Assembly: GCA_015039465.1 (NCBI GenBank)
Contig: MU130357.1
Location: forward strand, 438,395 to 502,394
Length of the DNA: 64,000 nucleotides
Reading direction: 5' to 3'
Origin: Phlegmacium glaucopus
Taxonomy: Eukaryota; Basidiomycota; Agaricomycetes; Agaricales; Cortinariaceae
Below the pieces are notes generated by a model. It saw only the letters and a list, made by a program, of their open reading frames with translations, had not been told where the DNA came from and did not search any database. A program made the translations under genes and the position numbers. Of the stretch, positions 33,478-46,150 are shown piece after piece. Position 1 is the first letter of the stretch; every line of letters starts with the position of its first letter.

Positions 33478-34140
33478 TCACTGTCTTGCGGCGCGTATAC
33501 GAATCCGACGCGCTTCAGCCGAAACGTTCCAAGCCGTCTGCAAAGCGTGAACAATACGCTGGTCATTAGCACCGATGGCGAGGTGATTCTTCCATATGCC
33601 TTGATTATGCCTAAACATCCTATCAAACCTATCATCGCGATTACGGGATAGGATGAGCGACATCGCAGCTGCATTGGGGAATTCTTCAACCACGTTGACG
33701 GGTAGGAGGCTCCATGCGAGGAGATTGAGTTCGGTTTCAAGTTTCATACCGAATAGCAAGAGTAGAGGAAGTGATCCTACATGTGGAACAGTGATGAAAA
33801 AGACGGGGAGAGTGACCACGAGGACTTGTGAATCTCCCACTGTGTCGGTGTGAGGTACGGGTGCTAAGGCGTCTGGAGAGGCTGGTAGGAGATTGAGGTC
33901 GAAGCGAAAGCCTTGCGCAAACAGAGTGGCGTCAATGGGGAGCATTAAAGGTGGTGAAGCAGGGTTATGATCTGTTGAAGTGACTGCTAAAACGTGGGTG
34001 GGCATGCGGGCATCGCGATAGACTTGCATATTAAATGTGGGACCGACAGCGTCAGGACTTGCTGGAGCTGTTGGGTGAAGATTGAAGTGACGACAAAGGG
34101 CACTGTTAAAAGACCAGTCAATATCTAATCGTTGTTTCTG
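33478..34140 (-). CDS. second Clp1-like protein, 5' end uncertain
   Basis: The minus-strand exon runs from about 34140 (after a TTTCTCCAG acceptor, starting KQRLDIDWSFNSALCRHF) through MQVYRDARMPTHVLAVTS, MLPIDATLFAQGFRFDLNLL, LPVFFITVPHVGSLPLLLLF and HNQGIWKNHLAIGANDQRI to a TGA at 33478. These blocks align in order with the Clp1-like gene at 30.8 kb (PTHMLAV; LYPVHSLVFASQ; VPVWPVCIP; GVWQNVCALGIFD). The conserved Clp1 core is short and more diverged. I could not find its first exon with confidence; it should lie between 34140 and 34650. Confidence 0.65.
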   Translation of the reverse strand, partial: QKQRLDIDWSFNSALCRHFNLHPTAPASPDAVGPTFNMQVYRDARMPTHVLAVTSTDHNPASPPLMLPIDATLFAQGFRFDLNLLPASPDALAPVPHTDTVGDSQVLVVTLPVFFITVPHVGSLPLLLLFGMKLETELNLLAWSLLPVNVVEEFPNAAAMSLILSRNRDDRFDRMFRHNQGIWKNHLAIGANDQRIVHALQTAWNVSAEARRIRIRAARQ

Positions 34141-37100
34141 GAGAAAGTAAAGGCATCACTGAAGAGGGCTTTCAGTTGTTAAGTAAGATGTGCTTTGCAT
34201 GGTAGTCCAATGTGGTCGTTGTGTCTATTGCAATGCAGCGAGTAAAAGAGTGGGTTGGATGTGGGTCGTATACAGATCTTGAGGACGTTGGGACGCGTAG
34301 ATAGCGACCCTTTTAAAGGAGAGTGAAGAGTGAAAAGAGTGTAAGTAGATAATGGAAAAACAGCAGTCGAGATGGCTGAGACCAAATTTAAATGGGCTTG
34401 TGTACGTACCTTAAGGGTCTTTTAATATCGGGTCGCCTCGATGGGAGGACCCCTGAAAACTCTCTCAGATTTTCTTCGTTTCCACGTTTTCTGACCTCGG
34501 TTTCTGTCTCCAAGTTGGGGTCCTGGGGGTAGAGCTTGACCTTTTTTGCACACACACAATGGTATATCACCGAAGTGCCGTAATCAAATCGTTGGTCAAA
34601 TGGGAATAAATTAGCCACGAGTCTGACTCGGGCTGCAAAAAAATACGGTTATGCAGACATCCCACTGTTTCAAGTATTCATTATTGCAAGGCTCCCATGA
34701 AAAAGTGCTGTTGTGAGGCAGCAACACCCGGCAATCAAGATCTAATCAGCAACAGGTACCGATTGGGTACCGATATCTCGCGCAAAACGGTGCAAAACCC
34801 GGTGGAACGGCGCTTTATCGATTAAGGTTCATGAAAACCTTGTATGTAAAAAAATATACTCTTATTCGGCAGAGAGAGCGCCCAACTTATCATCCTAAGT
34901 AGCAACGCTACTTGAAGTGCAACAGCCTAAGTTTGTTGTAAATATCGTTACCGTCACGGTGACATGGAAACGCTGCGGCGGGAAGGAGATCTCAAAGCTG
35001 AAACGAGGCGCTTGGGTATATTATTGAACTGAAAAATTTGAAATACATTTGGTCGATGGTGTTGGTATTAAGGCGGGCCACGATGCAGGTCCAGTAGTAA
35101 CAAAGGAGATTTCCGCCGAATAAGTCACTTAAAATTAGACGACGCGCCGTAGGATGCGCGACATTCATTGGGAAAACAGCAGAGCAGAGCAAGGGGCGTG
35201 GTCTGGCACGCGTTCTGAAGAATGCAAGAGCCGGACGAGCGCCACAATATATTTACTCCGGATGCTGTATGGGTCGGCCTTGTACCCGAATTCTCCAATT
35301 CGAGCAGTACCAGTATGTACGTTACCTTGTACTACTTGTGTATCATCGTCACGGTTCTCTCATCCCTCAGGGCCCTTCAGGTATTTTTTTCTTCGCCTTG
35401 GCCACACCGTGACTGACTCACTTCCTGACAACGATTTTTAGCGCTCCCTGATTTTTTTTTCTTGAACCTTTTAGCACTAGGCGTTTTTAGGCCGATCGCC
35501 TAGTCTGGAACCGCTCTGTCACGCGAAATATTCGTCGCCAAATCTGTATTTCCCCGTTAGTAAATTCTACTCTAAGTTATTAGTGCCAGTAGTGGTAGTT
35601 TTTACTACATTTAGAAAATGAAATCCTTATCTTTCCGTGTTTCAAATTCAAAATTCGTAAGTCAGTTGGCATAAAGGTATCAGGGTTTTCAAATGATCAA
35701 GGTTAGTCTCCACTTTGGTCCCGCTTTGGCCCCGCTTTTATCATGTGGTCAAAAAAAAAAAAAGGCAAAAGTAGTCACCATACCGGTACATTCCAGCAGT
35801 TGGTACCCGTGCCATGACATGAGCTAAGTTGACCCATCCAGGTCGTCACCGTCACTTTTTTCACTAAAGACCCTTCCTGATGGGCCCGGATTAACAGCAA
35901 TAAAACCATTTTTAATGAAAAAAAAATACGCCACGGGCAGATGTTTGGACGTGTGCGTGCATTCGAGGGCTAGCAATGTGCCCACTTGCCACGGCTTTTT
36001 GTTTTTGCCCCAGTTGGCCGAGTCCCGTATGCACCTGACGCCAGTGGTCATCATAGGTTCCCGTGCACTGCCGGTACTGCACCCCTTATTATTGCCTGAT
36101 TTTTGCTCGATTGGCGCAGTAGCAGTTGTAGCCGTCGTACTACTAGCCTACATAATAATAAAATACTTAGTACTTACAAGTTCTCGCAAAGCTTGGGCAA
36201 AACAGGCCAGAGACGAGCATAAAACTTGAAGCCCCCTTTCACCGGATCTGATAATTATGCAACTCCGGCGGGTCCGAAGAGGGCGTTGCCCTCACCTACC
36301 TAGTGGTACCCACTTCTGTGAGCTCGGAGCAGAAATATGTCTAGTGACTCCTGATTACGATTCACGGATTATTTTTAGGTTGCCAGCGAAACAGCCAATT
36401 TCAAACAGCCACCGTTCAAGAAGGAGGCAAAAAAAAAACTATCTCTTCATGCCAAGTCGATTGCCAGCACATGACAGCAGACGGAGACAAAAAAAGGGCA
36501 TCCGACGGGTTCAACTTGAAGCGTGACTGGAGTACTACTTGTCCATCATCATCAGTTGCGTTAACAAAAAGTGGCTACTGCAAGGCGTGTCCAGTGTAAT
36601 CTTTCAAGGCCCTGAATTATTCCAAACCGTTCCCAAAATATGGGGCTGCACCTCCCTTCCTGGGCCTTAGACTCAGAGTTTGATTCTTGCCTTCCCACAT
36701 ACCACACTGCCTCAGCCGTTCTCAATATCTCGGGACGTCCTTGCCTTATTCTAATCGACGTCCGTTGACCTTCTGAGCCAGCCAGCCTCCCACGGTGACC
36801 GTCATAATTTTTTTTAGGGGATCATGATGAATTTAATATATGTACAGGACGAAGGCGGGGATGGGGGAACTTGCGCGCACGGAAATTTTTTCACGGTTAT
36901 GGCGGTGGATGTATGTACAGTGCGTATCATCTATGTTCACTGCGCTCGCTTACCCCCGAGGAATATTTTTATCGGACAAGCTATCCTGCAATCATGAGTG
37001 GAGACATTCAAAACATGATGATGTCAAAGGACTTACGGGAGGATTGATTAACCTATATGCAAAGTAGCCTAGTAGGTCGCTTGTCCGCAAGTCTCCGATT

Positions 37101-37665
37101 GTCAATGGCCCCATCCAGAATAATGGAATGCCTAACTTGCCTTAGTATACTAGTAGTAAGGGCTTGGGCAATTAAGGTGGAAGTGAGGATTTTTTTTTGT
37201 AAACTTCTTCCCTCAGGTTGTGTGCTCCAAGCACGGATCTTCGGTGGGGCCTAATTCTGAAAGTCTATATTCGGAATTTCAGGCAACCGGTTGCGTTTAC
37301 TATCATAACATGAGTCCGCTAAAATTTTACGGAATTAAAATGTGACTGAACTTAAATCTGATCCCTCAATCATCTGTCTTCCTGTCCTTCTAAAAAAACC
37401 ACCCATACTTGATACGATTAACAGCACTTGATCTTCGATTACCACCGTTTGGGGGTAACCAGCGATCGATTGTTTCGTTCAGCGTTACGGTCAACAAACG
37501 GTCCAATACAAACATATGTTAACATTAGGAAGGAAACGTAATTTGTAAATTGTAACGCATGTCGGCAGAAATGAGACGGTCGGTAGGTCAGACGAGTTGG
37601 ATTCTCTGCATGCTTGGTGTTTGATTCCTTCTGTCTCTAGGAATTCTTTTTCAAGGTCGCAAGAC
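34141..37665. other. long intergenic stretch
   Basis: No supported gene in 3.5 kb. ORFs here are short, lack family motifs and mostly overlap each other on opposite strands. There is a 12-A run at about 35752 and many poly-T/poly-A tracts, but no inverted or direct repeat pair that I can see. Confidence 0.5.
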
Positions 37666-38973
37666 CTAAAATATCGAGGAGGGCCGTAACTTCTTGAGGT
37701 TGGCGCACGAAATTTTACCGTCCATAATCAATTCAGTCAACGCCTTTGCAGTCCCTGGTGCGTTCGAAATTCCCTGGATAAGAGTGAGCGCCAATTTGTC
37801 AAGCCGCTCAGAGGTGATCTCACATACCCAACAGGTATGACCCGTAGCAACGAACAAACCTTTGGCAATTTGGTCTGCCTCCCCTATGATGGGCCCGCCT
37901 CCTGAACTTACAGAAGGAAGATAACATGCTTGCCGTTTTTCTACGGTACCCTCTCGCAGCTCTTGCGATATACTGGACACATGGGCGTAAATTAATTCAC
38001 AGGAGGGTTGGTCAACTACCACGTCATCCACTGTGTTAGGAAGGGGCCAGTCGTCGCCGGGACCGCAAGCATAGACCTCGTTATCTGGGCGAGCGTATAT
38101 TTCCGGCGAGGAAGCCTCAGATGGACCAGGAGAAGGATCGCTGATTTCCGTGAAAAGAACGTACGGAGAGATAGTGACGCCTTCTCTGGGTCTTATCGTA
38201 ATGCTATGAGCTCTGGTGGCAGATAGGGGAAGTTGATGAACTATGGTGGGAGACCAAGCTCCTGCAGCAACGACGACATGAGTGGCAGGCATCATTTCCT
38301 TCCTCGTCGTCGTCCCATGGTCTTGATGCATGACGTATTCGATCCCTGTAACTTGGCCGTCCAAGTTCTGTACGATGGAAACGGCTTTGCCCTGGATGAA
38401 ATTTACGCCGTTGCCTTTGGCAAGTTCGAACATGCTTGTGGTGAACAAGTATGGATGGACTTGGCCTGTGTCACCATCCCTGGCCATTGGCGAGTAGGAA
38501 TCGGTCAATTCCTCCTTCACCCATAGAAGGTCTTCGGGCAAATTCGTTACCTTTCTTGACTTGCGGGATTTACCAATTGGTTTAACGCTGGTAGAGAGGC
38601 CAAGCGTTTTAGCAAGATTCTTAGTTGCTCCGATTCCTTCGTTCTCAGGTGCCGAGTCGAAGACGACTGCTTCACCTCTGCCTTCCCAACTTCCACATCC
38701 AACATAACGCCATCCCCAACGGTCCTTTCCGTTATGTTCCTCTGCGAGCTTAACATGCTCTTCAAATGAAAGATCGACTAATTCCTTTGGATATGCCCAT
38801 CTTGCGACCAGGCCTCCCGCTTTCCCTGAAGCCCCGTGAGCCGGACCGTGCCGAGAAGCCTCGATAAGGGTTATTGTGGTTGTTGAAGACGAATATGAAG
38901 GGTGACGAGTCAGGTAGTATGCCGTTGTGCAGCCTATAATTCCACCTCCAATAATAACAATTTCACGAGTCAT
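37666..38973 (-). CDS. FAD-dependent oxidoreductase, TDA3-like
   Basis: The minus-strand frame is open from ATG at 38973 to the stop at 37666. The N-terminus has a Rossmann dinucleotide motif, IVIIGGGIIGCTTAYYL. It continues with ASGKAGGLVARWAYP, VHPYLFTTSMFELAKGNGV, HVVVAAGAWSP (typical of the DAO family), GGGPIIGEAD, GLFVATGHTCW and the tail TAKALTELIMDGKISCANL. The pattern fits the fungal TDA3 group of DAO-fold oxidoreductases. A stretch at 37774-37827 starts GTATGT, ends CAG, is 54 nt long and has no stop. Removing it joins HTCW to GISNAPGTAKA as in relatives, so it is very probably an intron that happens to stay in frame. Confidence 0.85.
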   Translation of the reverse strand: MTREIVIIGGGIIGCTTAYYLTRHPSYSSSTTTITLIEASRHGPAHGASGKAGGLVARWAYPKELVDLSFEEHVKLAEEHNGKDRWGWRYVGCGSWEGRGEAVVFDSAPENEGIGATKNLAKTLGLSTSVKPIGKSRKSRKVTNLPEDLLWVKEELTDSYSPMARDGDTGQVHPYLFTTSMFELAKGNGVNFIQGKAVSIVQNLDGQVTGIEYVMHQDHGTTTRKEMMPATHVVVAAGAWSPTIVHQLPLSATRAHSITIRPREGVTISPYVLFTEISDPSPGPSEASSPEIYARPDNEVYACGPGDDWPLPNTVDDVVVDQPSCELIYAHVSSISQELREGTVEKRQACYLPSVSSGGGPIIGEADQIAKGLFVATGHTCWVCEITSERLDKLALTLIQGISNAPGTAKALTELIMDGKISCANLKKLRPSSIF

Positions 38974-39603
38974 TTTTCATGGGAGTATAGCAATGATAAA
39001 ATGGGCGGGCCGGCGTTTCCTAAATTGTCATCAGTACTTACAAAGTTCATCAACGCTTATACTGTAGACCATCTCCTTGTCTCTTCATTACTGGCCAGAT
39101 TGTTTGAAATATCTCAATTGAACAGTATGTTCTAACTGCTAATTAAATTTTGCAACTTTTTTGAGCCTGTAGCCTATAGGCTTGCTTTTGTGACGTGTGA
39201 TGCGAAGACTCGGACTTGGTCTATCATTATATGATGGAAAGGTTCTCAAGATTCAGAACAACCATATCGGATGGCGATTAACCTCCCCCCGATACCCAAC
39301 TTTGATATTTCATGGCTTCCAACGCGGAAGGATGGAGATCCTTTCTTCATTTCAGTAACTTTCACCCAAACCCAATATAAAAGCTATCTGAGGGTCTTAA
39401 AAAGGGGCCTCCGAGTCGAATGCATCTCACACTAGACTCTTCTCTGTAACGCCAACAGTTATCCCCAGTTTAACAACTTATCACGGTCTCTGTGAGCCCT
39501 TGATTTGCCAGCACATTCGGTATGCACTCTGTTGGAGATTTGTATTCGAGACGATCTAATTCATATTTTGCTTTAGATTTGTTCCGACCCCTATCCCTCA
39601 CAA
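38974..39603. other. intergenic between divergent genes
   Basis: Shared upstream region of the oxidoreductase (minus) and the F-box gene (plus). TATAAAAGC at about 39376 is a TATA candidate for the F-box gene. No ORF of note. Confidence 0.5.
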
Positions 39604-42109
39604 ATGTCACGCCAAGATGGCTTTCAACTCCTCAGGACTCCCTCTACCGAAGAGGCAGAACCCCAGTCGGACTTCCTACAAGACCATGAGGGTTCAGCTT
39701 CCAAAGTGGATAATCTTTATCCCGAGTTTTGTTATCCAGGTGGTGCAGGGGACGTCGCCTTTTCGACCACGCTGTTCACCACGTTGTATGAAGAGGAAGA
39801 ATTTCGTGAAGCTCATTATTTGAGCGGAGGATTCTCAAAGTCCGCTTCTGGATCTGAGAATTCTTGCGAGGAAAGCGGCGCATTGATACGACCTACTATC
39901 TATTATGTCCTGCGGTTGTTTGATTCTATTCGGGGTTTTCATCAGGTCAGTTCTTTTTTTTTTATAGATCACGATGGTCCCTATCTGATGCGGCTTTGAT
40001 GGCTTAGGGTTATCTCGACTTATCAGGTCGCCATCCTGAGGTAAGTTGTATCTTACTATAACGTGTCATCAATTTATTCGGTGATACAGAGATATTACGA
40101 GCTACAAAGCCAGTGGAACAGATTTCTCTCCAATTTCTTGAATCTCGAGACAGAAGTTCGAACATGTGAAGAGCTCAATTCTCTAGGTACAGCCGTCATC
40201 TTAATGGGTAGTTTTTTTTTGTTCAACAAAATACACAGGAATACCGAACAGATATTTTGTTGTTTTTAATCCGGACCGATGGAGACGTTTTCAAATCAAA
40301 TGGCGTTTACCTGAACCAACGTCTTATTCTCAACTTTTGCAATGCACCCGTGCGCTCCTTTCCTAATGCTTCGATAGTGTTATTGACGAACCTGCTGTAG
40401 AGAGAGTACTTCGCGACATGAGGCGACGTCCCGTTCCTAGATTCCAAGTTCTTCGGCTCACAGACCTGCCCGTTGAAGTGCTTGATAAAGTCGTTGGCCT
40501 AGTCTCAATCGCACAAGCGAAAATGTTATCATCTACATGTCATTTGTTGAACAATATTGGCCAAAGTTATATCTTTCGAGTCAGTTTCTAGCTACTTTAT
40601 TCATTTTTTGATGATTAAATTCTTACTGCCGGATTTTTTACTTCCAACTTCTAGAGCTGGTTGGCGAAGCTCCGCATTCCACCACACGTTATCCCTTTCA
40701 ATGCTGAATACTCGACCATCGAATTATCCCTCTCGGCCGAATATTCCCGTAAAGACCTGCTCAAGAACGCCGAATTCCTGATGAAAACCCCTCGCGTCAG
40801 CCGGCGCATCCAAAATCTAGTCCTAGCCGACGAATGGTGGGTGCACCGGCGAGCACACCCGAACGAAAACAACCCATTCATCCTCGGTATGGATTTCTAC
40901 AAATCCGCTCATCAAATCTTCGCCTCTGTCCTACGTTGCACTTCAAAACTCACCACACTGGTCTTACGTAATCTAGAATTAGGACCTGAATTCACTCGGC
41001 GGATTTCTGATACGCCTACCTTACACACCCTTGATCTCCACTTATGTCGTATCCCGCGTATGGTGCGCAAACGCCTTGTACTGGAGTCCCTCCCGCTGTT
41101 GTTGCAGATTACGAATCTGCATATCTTCATGGATTCGGGTTTTCAAGAGACGCATAGTCAGTGGTATGCCCTCCTTCTCTGTCCTCGCATCCGGACATTG
41201 TCCGTCGTCCAATTTGGAGCTGGAACTTTTCCGGCACTTGATACTTCGTTCTGGAATAAATGTCAGCTTGCGGTGATTGAACGATTATCCTTGGATAATA
41301 TCGATTACCGGGATTTGGAGGAACTTACCAAATGGTTCTTCGTAAGAGGCGGTGGTAATATTGGTACAGACACCACCAGCACTACCACCGCCACTATTAA
41401 CGGCAGTAAAACGACAAGTCCACTCCTTCTGACCCATTTCAAACTGCACATGCAATGGGGAATCCCCGATTCCGACATATTATCTCTCCTCCTCGCCCTT
41501 CGACGCGCACCTCTCGAAGTACTCGTTCTAGAAGGTCTCGCCGAGGCTGAGTTTGTTGTAATCGAATGCATCGCATCCCAGTACCCCGACCTATCAGCTT
41601 TAACCCTCGTAAGACGCCAAAATCCAAACCAACATCAGAACAAACTAGTTGTTTGGCCTCATGCTTCTTGGGAGTATGCTTCGTGTCTTCGAGGGTTTAA
41701 AGGATTACGACATTTCTGTTGGAATTTTCTTACTGTCTATTGGGATGCTACGCCTAGGCTTTTACTTACTTTTGAGGAAGGCTTTTCGTCGGGGTCGGAG
41801 AAGACGACTATGGTGACGACTATGTTCAGTGAAGAGAAGAACTGCGACCCAAGCGATGACCTCCCGTACTTCCTCGACAGTCACTGGATGGCCTTACCTT
41901 TTGCAGCTTACTGTCCCACACTACACACATTCTCGTTGATGGACCATAGTGTCGACATGGAATGCCTTATCACACGAAGCTCAAGAACGGGCAGGATCAC
42001 CTTAACACCAAAGTATATCCCTGTCCATTCCTTCGATTCTTGGAATACTCAGCAGTGGAATACGTCTTCCTTTCATTGGCCTATTCTTTTGCCGATAATG
42101 GCTAGATGA
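39604..42109 (+). CDS. F-box protein
   Basis: A multi-exon gene ending in TGA at 42109. The first exon from 39604 is MSRQDGFQLLRTPSTEEAE, ending LRLFDSIRGFHQ. Further small exons include RYYELQSQWNRFLSNFLNLE and NRYFVVFNPDRWRRF. At about 40440 comes the F-box, FQVLRLTDLPVEVLDKVVG, then AKMLSSTCHLLNNI. An intron GTCAGT..TTCTAG leads to SWLAKLRIPPHVIPFNAEYS and a long last exon from about 40655 with degenerate leucine-rich repeats (LTTLVLRNLELG, TLHTLDLHLCRIP). F-box proteins recruit substrates to SCF ubiquitin ligases. The exon borders between 39945 and 40400 are uncertain, because one apparent intron would be too short. Confidence 0.7.
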
Positions 42110-42261
42110 CCGAGTTACCCAATTGGTCGCTTGCCTAGGTTTCATTTAGTCATTTAGGTTGTCGAGAGAGTATGAATATTTGATTCTTTGAAAATTTTTT
42201 TGGGCGTGTGGTGTATTAGTCCAGAGCTTTGCTGCTGTTGTACTTTGCGACCTCACTGATC

Positions 42262-42771
42262 TTATGGTTTTATACGATATATAGGCAATAATTTTATTTC
42301 AAACTGCTCCAAGGGTTCGTTCTCTCTTGCTTCATTTTTACGGTGGAAATGATAGAAAACTGGTATCGGATCTCTTCCCGGGCCAGTTCTATGAAAGATT
42401 TCAATTAAACAGTCCATATGGATATTAATAAAGGAGCAACAAGCTGGACTCACCGTAATGAATTTGGTGACCTTCTTGAGTACTTTTCTAGAATTATTAT
42501 TATTATTGCCTTTGCGTGTGCCTTTCGGTTTGAGAGCCAATAACGCGACGTTGAGTATCGTGTCGACACTTCGTCGCGATCGGTCGCGCATGAACATATC
42601 TTGGAGGATGTCCTCTGTACTATTCATGGGCTGTATTGCGGGAAAGGATTTAGTGATTATCCAAAACTCCCAGGTGCGACGCAAGGTGCTCACAGGTAGC
42701 TCTGAAGTCCAAATATGATCTGTATTCGTGAAGTAAGTGGAGTGTCGGAAGGGGTATCGGTAGTGCGACAT
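42262..42771 (-). CDS. hypothetical protein
   Basis: The minus-strand frame starts MSHYRYPFRHSTYFTNTDHI and contains TLRRTWEFWIITKSFPAIQP, LNVALLALKPKGTRKG and an Asn run coded by ATT/AAT repeats. A strong GTGAGT donor near 42455 and a TTTCATAG acceptor (65 nt apart) suggest a shorter spliced form. I recognise no domain. It lies convergent to the F-box gene and may be a real small gene or chance. Confidence 0.35.
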   Translation of the reverse strand: MSHYRYPFRHSTYFTNTDHIWTSELPVSTLRRTWEFWIITKSFPAIQPMNSTEDILQDMFMRDRSRRSVDTILNVALLALKPKGTRKGNNNNNSRKVLKKVTKFITVSPACCSFINIHMDCLIEIFHRTGPGRDPIPVFYHFHRKNEARENEPLEQFEIKLLPIYRIKP

Positions 42772-43415
42772 TTTGTTCCTTGGAAGGTACGGATGTGAGA
42801 TTTGTGATACTTGAATGTAGACGAGGAGATGAAATGGGGGTCCATAACTGCACGAGATATGCTGTATATAACTGGAATGCCTCCCATTAAGTTAGTAGCT
42901 TGAATAATGCATATATCCCTTCCGAATCCTAGGTCAATAGATAGGCATATGACCTTGAAATTGGAAGCAATCAAACATCCAAGCTCTCGTGCAATTTTCA
43001 GTTTTAGTGACTCCCCGGCTTCTTAAAGCTAACGTCATTGGTGTTAGGCCCAGATAAGACGTATGATCGCATGAATGAGCTAGAACGAGGCTAGAGACTC
43101 TAGAAGGAGACTGAGGTCATTCAACGAGCTCGAGCAAACGTCAAGAAGGCAATCAAGGTCGCACCTTGCTGTTTTCATTTTGTTGCTTTGATCATGAACT
43201 CAAATTGGAGTTTCGATTGTTGAAACCTTTGGTTGTTGGGGTTGCCTTGGATTCTGAGGAGCGTTGTTAATGGAACGTTTGGTTTTTGTCATAATGTTTT
43301 CAATGATACGTACGACCACTTGGTCGCGGTGAAAGAGGAGCTTGTGATCCGGAGACGAGGCACCGTCACGCACGTGACAGGCGCTTGCTTTGACTTGGGC
43401 CATCTAACGCCAAGA
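42772..43415. other. intergenic, upstream of the helicase
   Basis: No supported gene. The minus ORF at 42690-42974 overlaps the hypothetical gene in another frame and shows no motifs. Confidence 0.45.
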
Positions 43416-46150
43416 ATGCATAAATCAAAGAAACCCACGAAGCGTCCCTTGAAGCCATCGACATCTAAGAAACAACTGCACAAGCAGTTGTTTGAGGCTT
43501 TGGAACGAGATGTTATGGATTATGTGGGTCCCATGTTCTACAATACATTCGACCACAATTACCTACTCATTCAGGACTAATAATCCTTTCATTAAAGATA
43601 CCGCCAGACGACCTGAAAGCCTTTTCTGATCTTCCAATCTCTCAGCTGACCAAGAAAGGTCAGTCAAAAATTTCGCTTGCGAAATCTGGCTGTCATTTTG
43701 AGAATGTTTTGTTAGGGTTGAAAAAAGCGTCTTTTGTCGATATGACGGAGATTCAAGTCCAGAGTATACCTATATCTCTCAAAGGGAAAGATGTGCTAGG
43801 CGCAGCTCGCACGGGAAGTGGTAAAACCTTGGCCTTCTTGGTTCCTGTCCTCGATATCCTCTACCGTCGACGGTGGAGTGCTGCTGATGGGTTGGGTGCA
43901 TTGATAATTTCCCCTACACGAGAACTCGTGCGTTGTTGAATCATTCTTTTTGGGTCCTCGATTATATCTCTACCCGTAGGCCGTTCAAATTTTCGACGTG
44001 CTTCGGTCAATTGGCGGTTATCATTCTTTTTCAGCTGGACTTGTCATTGGCGGAAAGAATTTAAAAGACGAGAGCGATCGGTTATCTCGGATGAATATCC
44101 TCGTTGCTACACCAGGTCGATTGCTTCAGCATATGGATCAGACGGTCGGATTTGATGCAAATAATTTGCAAGTGTTGGGTAAATATACCGTGTTCTCTCT
44201 CTCCCATCTTAGACTAAATATTTGCCAGTTCTAGACGAAGCGGATCGAATACTTGACATGGGTTTTCAGCGGACCCTCTCTGCTCTTTTGAACCACCTTC
44301 CTAAATCTCGTCAAACCCTTCTCTTCTCAGCGACGCAAACAAAGTCCGTGTCAGACCTCGCCCGCCTCAGTCTAAAAGACCCTGCGCAAATCGGTATTGA
44401 AGTCTCAGGTCCCTCTCAATCATTCCTACCACCACAACTTGAGCAACATTACCTTCTAGTCGAGCTTGACAAAAAACTTGACGTTCTCTGGAGTTTCATC
44501 AAAACCCACCTACAATCGAAGATCATCGTCTTCATGTCAAGCTGCAACCAAGTTCGCTTCGTGTTTGAGACGTTCTGCAAGATGCATCCAGGAGTGTCCC
44601 TTCTCCAGTTGCAGGGAAAGCAGAAACAATCAGCAAGATTAACGATGTTTCAAAAATTCACGACTACTTCTCATGCAGTCCTTTTCGCCACGGATATTGC
44701 TGCCAGAGGCCTAGATTTTCCTTCGGTGGACTGGGTTATCCAATTGGACGCTCCTGAGGATGCCGACACGTATATCCATCGTGTTGGAAGAACGGCGCGG
44801 TATGAGAGCAAGGGGAAAGGCCTTTTATTCCTGTTACCTAGTGAAGAGGAAGGGATGAAGGCGGCTCTACAAACAAAGCGTATCGAAGTGTCGAAAATCA
44901 AAAATAGGCCAAGCAAAACTCAGAATATCCAAAATCAACTTCAAAATCTCTGCTTCCAAGATCCAGAGATCAAGTACCTCGGCCAAAGGGTACCGCTCTC
45001 GTGTTTTTTCTCCCCTCTTCTAATGTTGCTTACATCCGTTCTCGTTCTCAGGCATTTGTGTCGTACATGCGATCTGTCTATCTGCACAAGGATAAATCCG
45101 TATTCAAAATCGAACAACTCCCAGTCGATCTATTCGCGGAATCACTTGGTCTTCCCGGTACTCCTAAGATCAAATTTCTTAGCAAAGAGATCGTCAAACA
45201 GAGGAAGAATGCATCTAGGGCTGTTGAGCCGGTGGAGTCTGAAACAGATGCAGAGGAAGACGACGGTCGGGCTAGTTCGTCTTCAAGTGACGAAGATGAA
45301 GAAAATCCAAATCCCTCAAAGGTATGTCTCTTACTCGGAATCTATTTTACAACGTTGACCACTCTTTTCAGCAACCTGGCGCTGTACGAACAAAATACGA
45401 TCGCATGTTTGAGAGGAAGAATCAAAATGTGCTTTCATCACATTATTCCAAACTCATAGAACATGACCCAGCCTCAAATGACGACGACTCCGATGACGAA
45501 TTCATTACACTGAAACGCGCAGACCACGACTTACCCGAAAGTGAACTGCTTCCTCTCGATTCATCTGATCTCTCCAAACGTAAACTCAAGCTTGGGAAGG
45601 CGAAGCACGCCATTGCCAAAAATGGACTTGCTAAGAAGTTGGTTTTCGACGACGCTGGCAAGCCACATGAGATTTATGAGATGGCGGACCCAGATGCTTG
45701 GTATAACGCCAGGGGCGGTCTATTAGGAGTGAAGAAGGAAGGCCAGTTGTTCGCACAGGAAGAGGGCTTGAAGATGCGGGTTGCTGACGTGACAGACAAG
45801 CAAGAGGCGAGAGATAAAAAAAGAGATAAGAAGAGGAAAAGGAAAGAAAAGGAGAAAGTGGTGCGTTGGATTCAATTTTTTTCTTTTTGTAGTTTACTCA
45901 CTGTTTCTTTTCTCGTATGCCGTAGACGACGGTGCAGTCGGGCACTACCTTTCAAGCTCCATCCGACAGTGATGGCTATATCTCACCCGATTTCGACCTG
46001 CCAACGGACGAGGAGGAAGAGATGGCGGCCCCTCCATCCAAAAAGACCAAGTCTGGCTCAGTCTCCAGTACACCCCTGATTAAGTCTACCCAAAACAATG
46101 CCCTCGACGAAGAGGAGGAACTTGCTCTTCGTTTGCTTGGCAGAAGTTGA
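43416..46150 (+). CDS. DBP4: DEAD-box RNA helicase Dbp4/Hca4 (DDX10 family)
   Basis: A multi-exon gene with introns of 50-70 nt. The start [20 protein letters not shown] is basic, as in the family. The order is the Q-motif region ([18 protein letters not shown]), Walker [38 protein letters not shown], then the second RecA domain with [15 protein letters not shown] and HRVGRTARY. The Dbp4-specific C-terminal part follows: [18 protein letters not shown], a long acidic/Ser stretch, [14 protein letters not shown], a Lys/Arg-rich run ([14 protein letters not shown]) and the end ALRLLGRS. Dbp4 releases U14 snoRNA from pre-ribosomes in the nucleolus. All catalytic motifs are intact. Confidence 0.92.
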
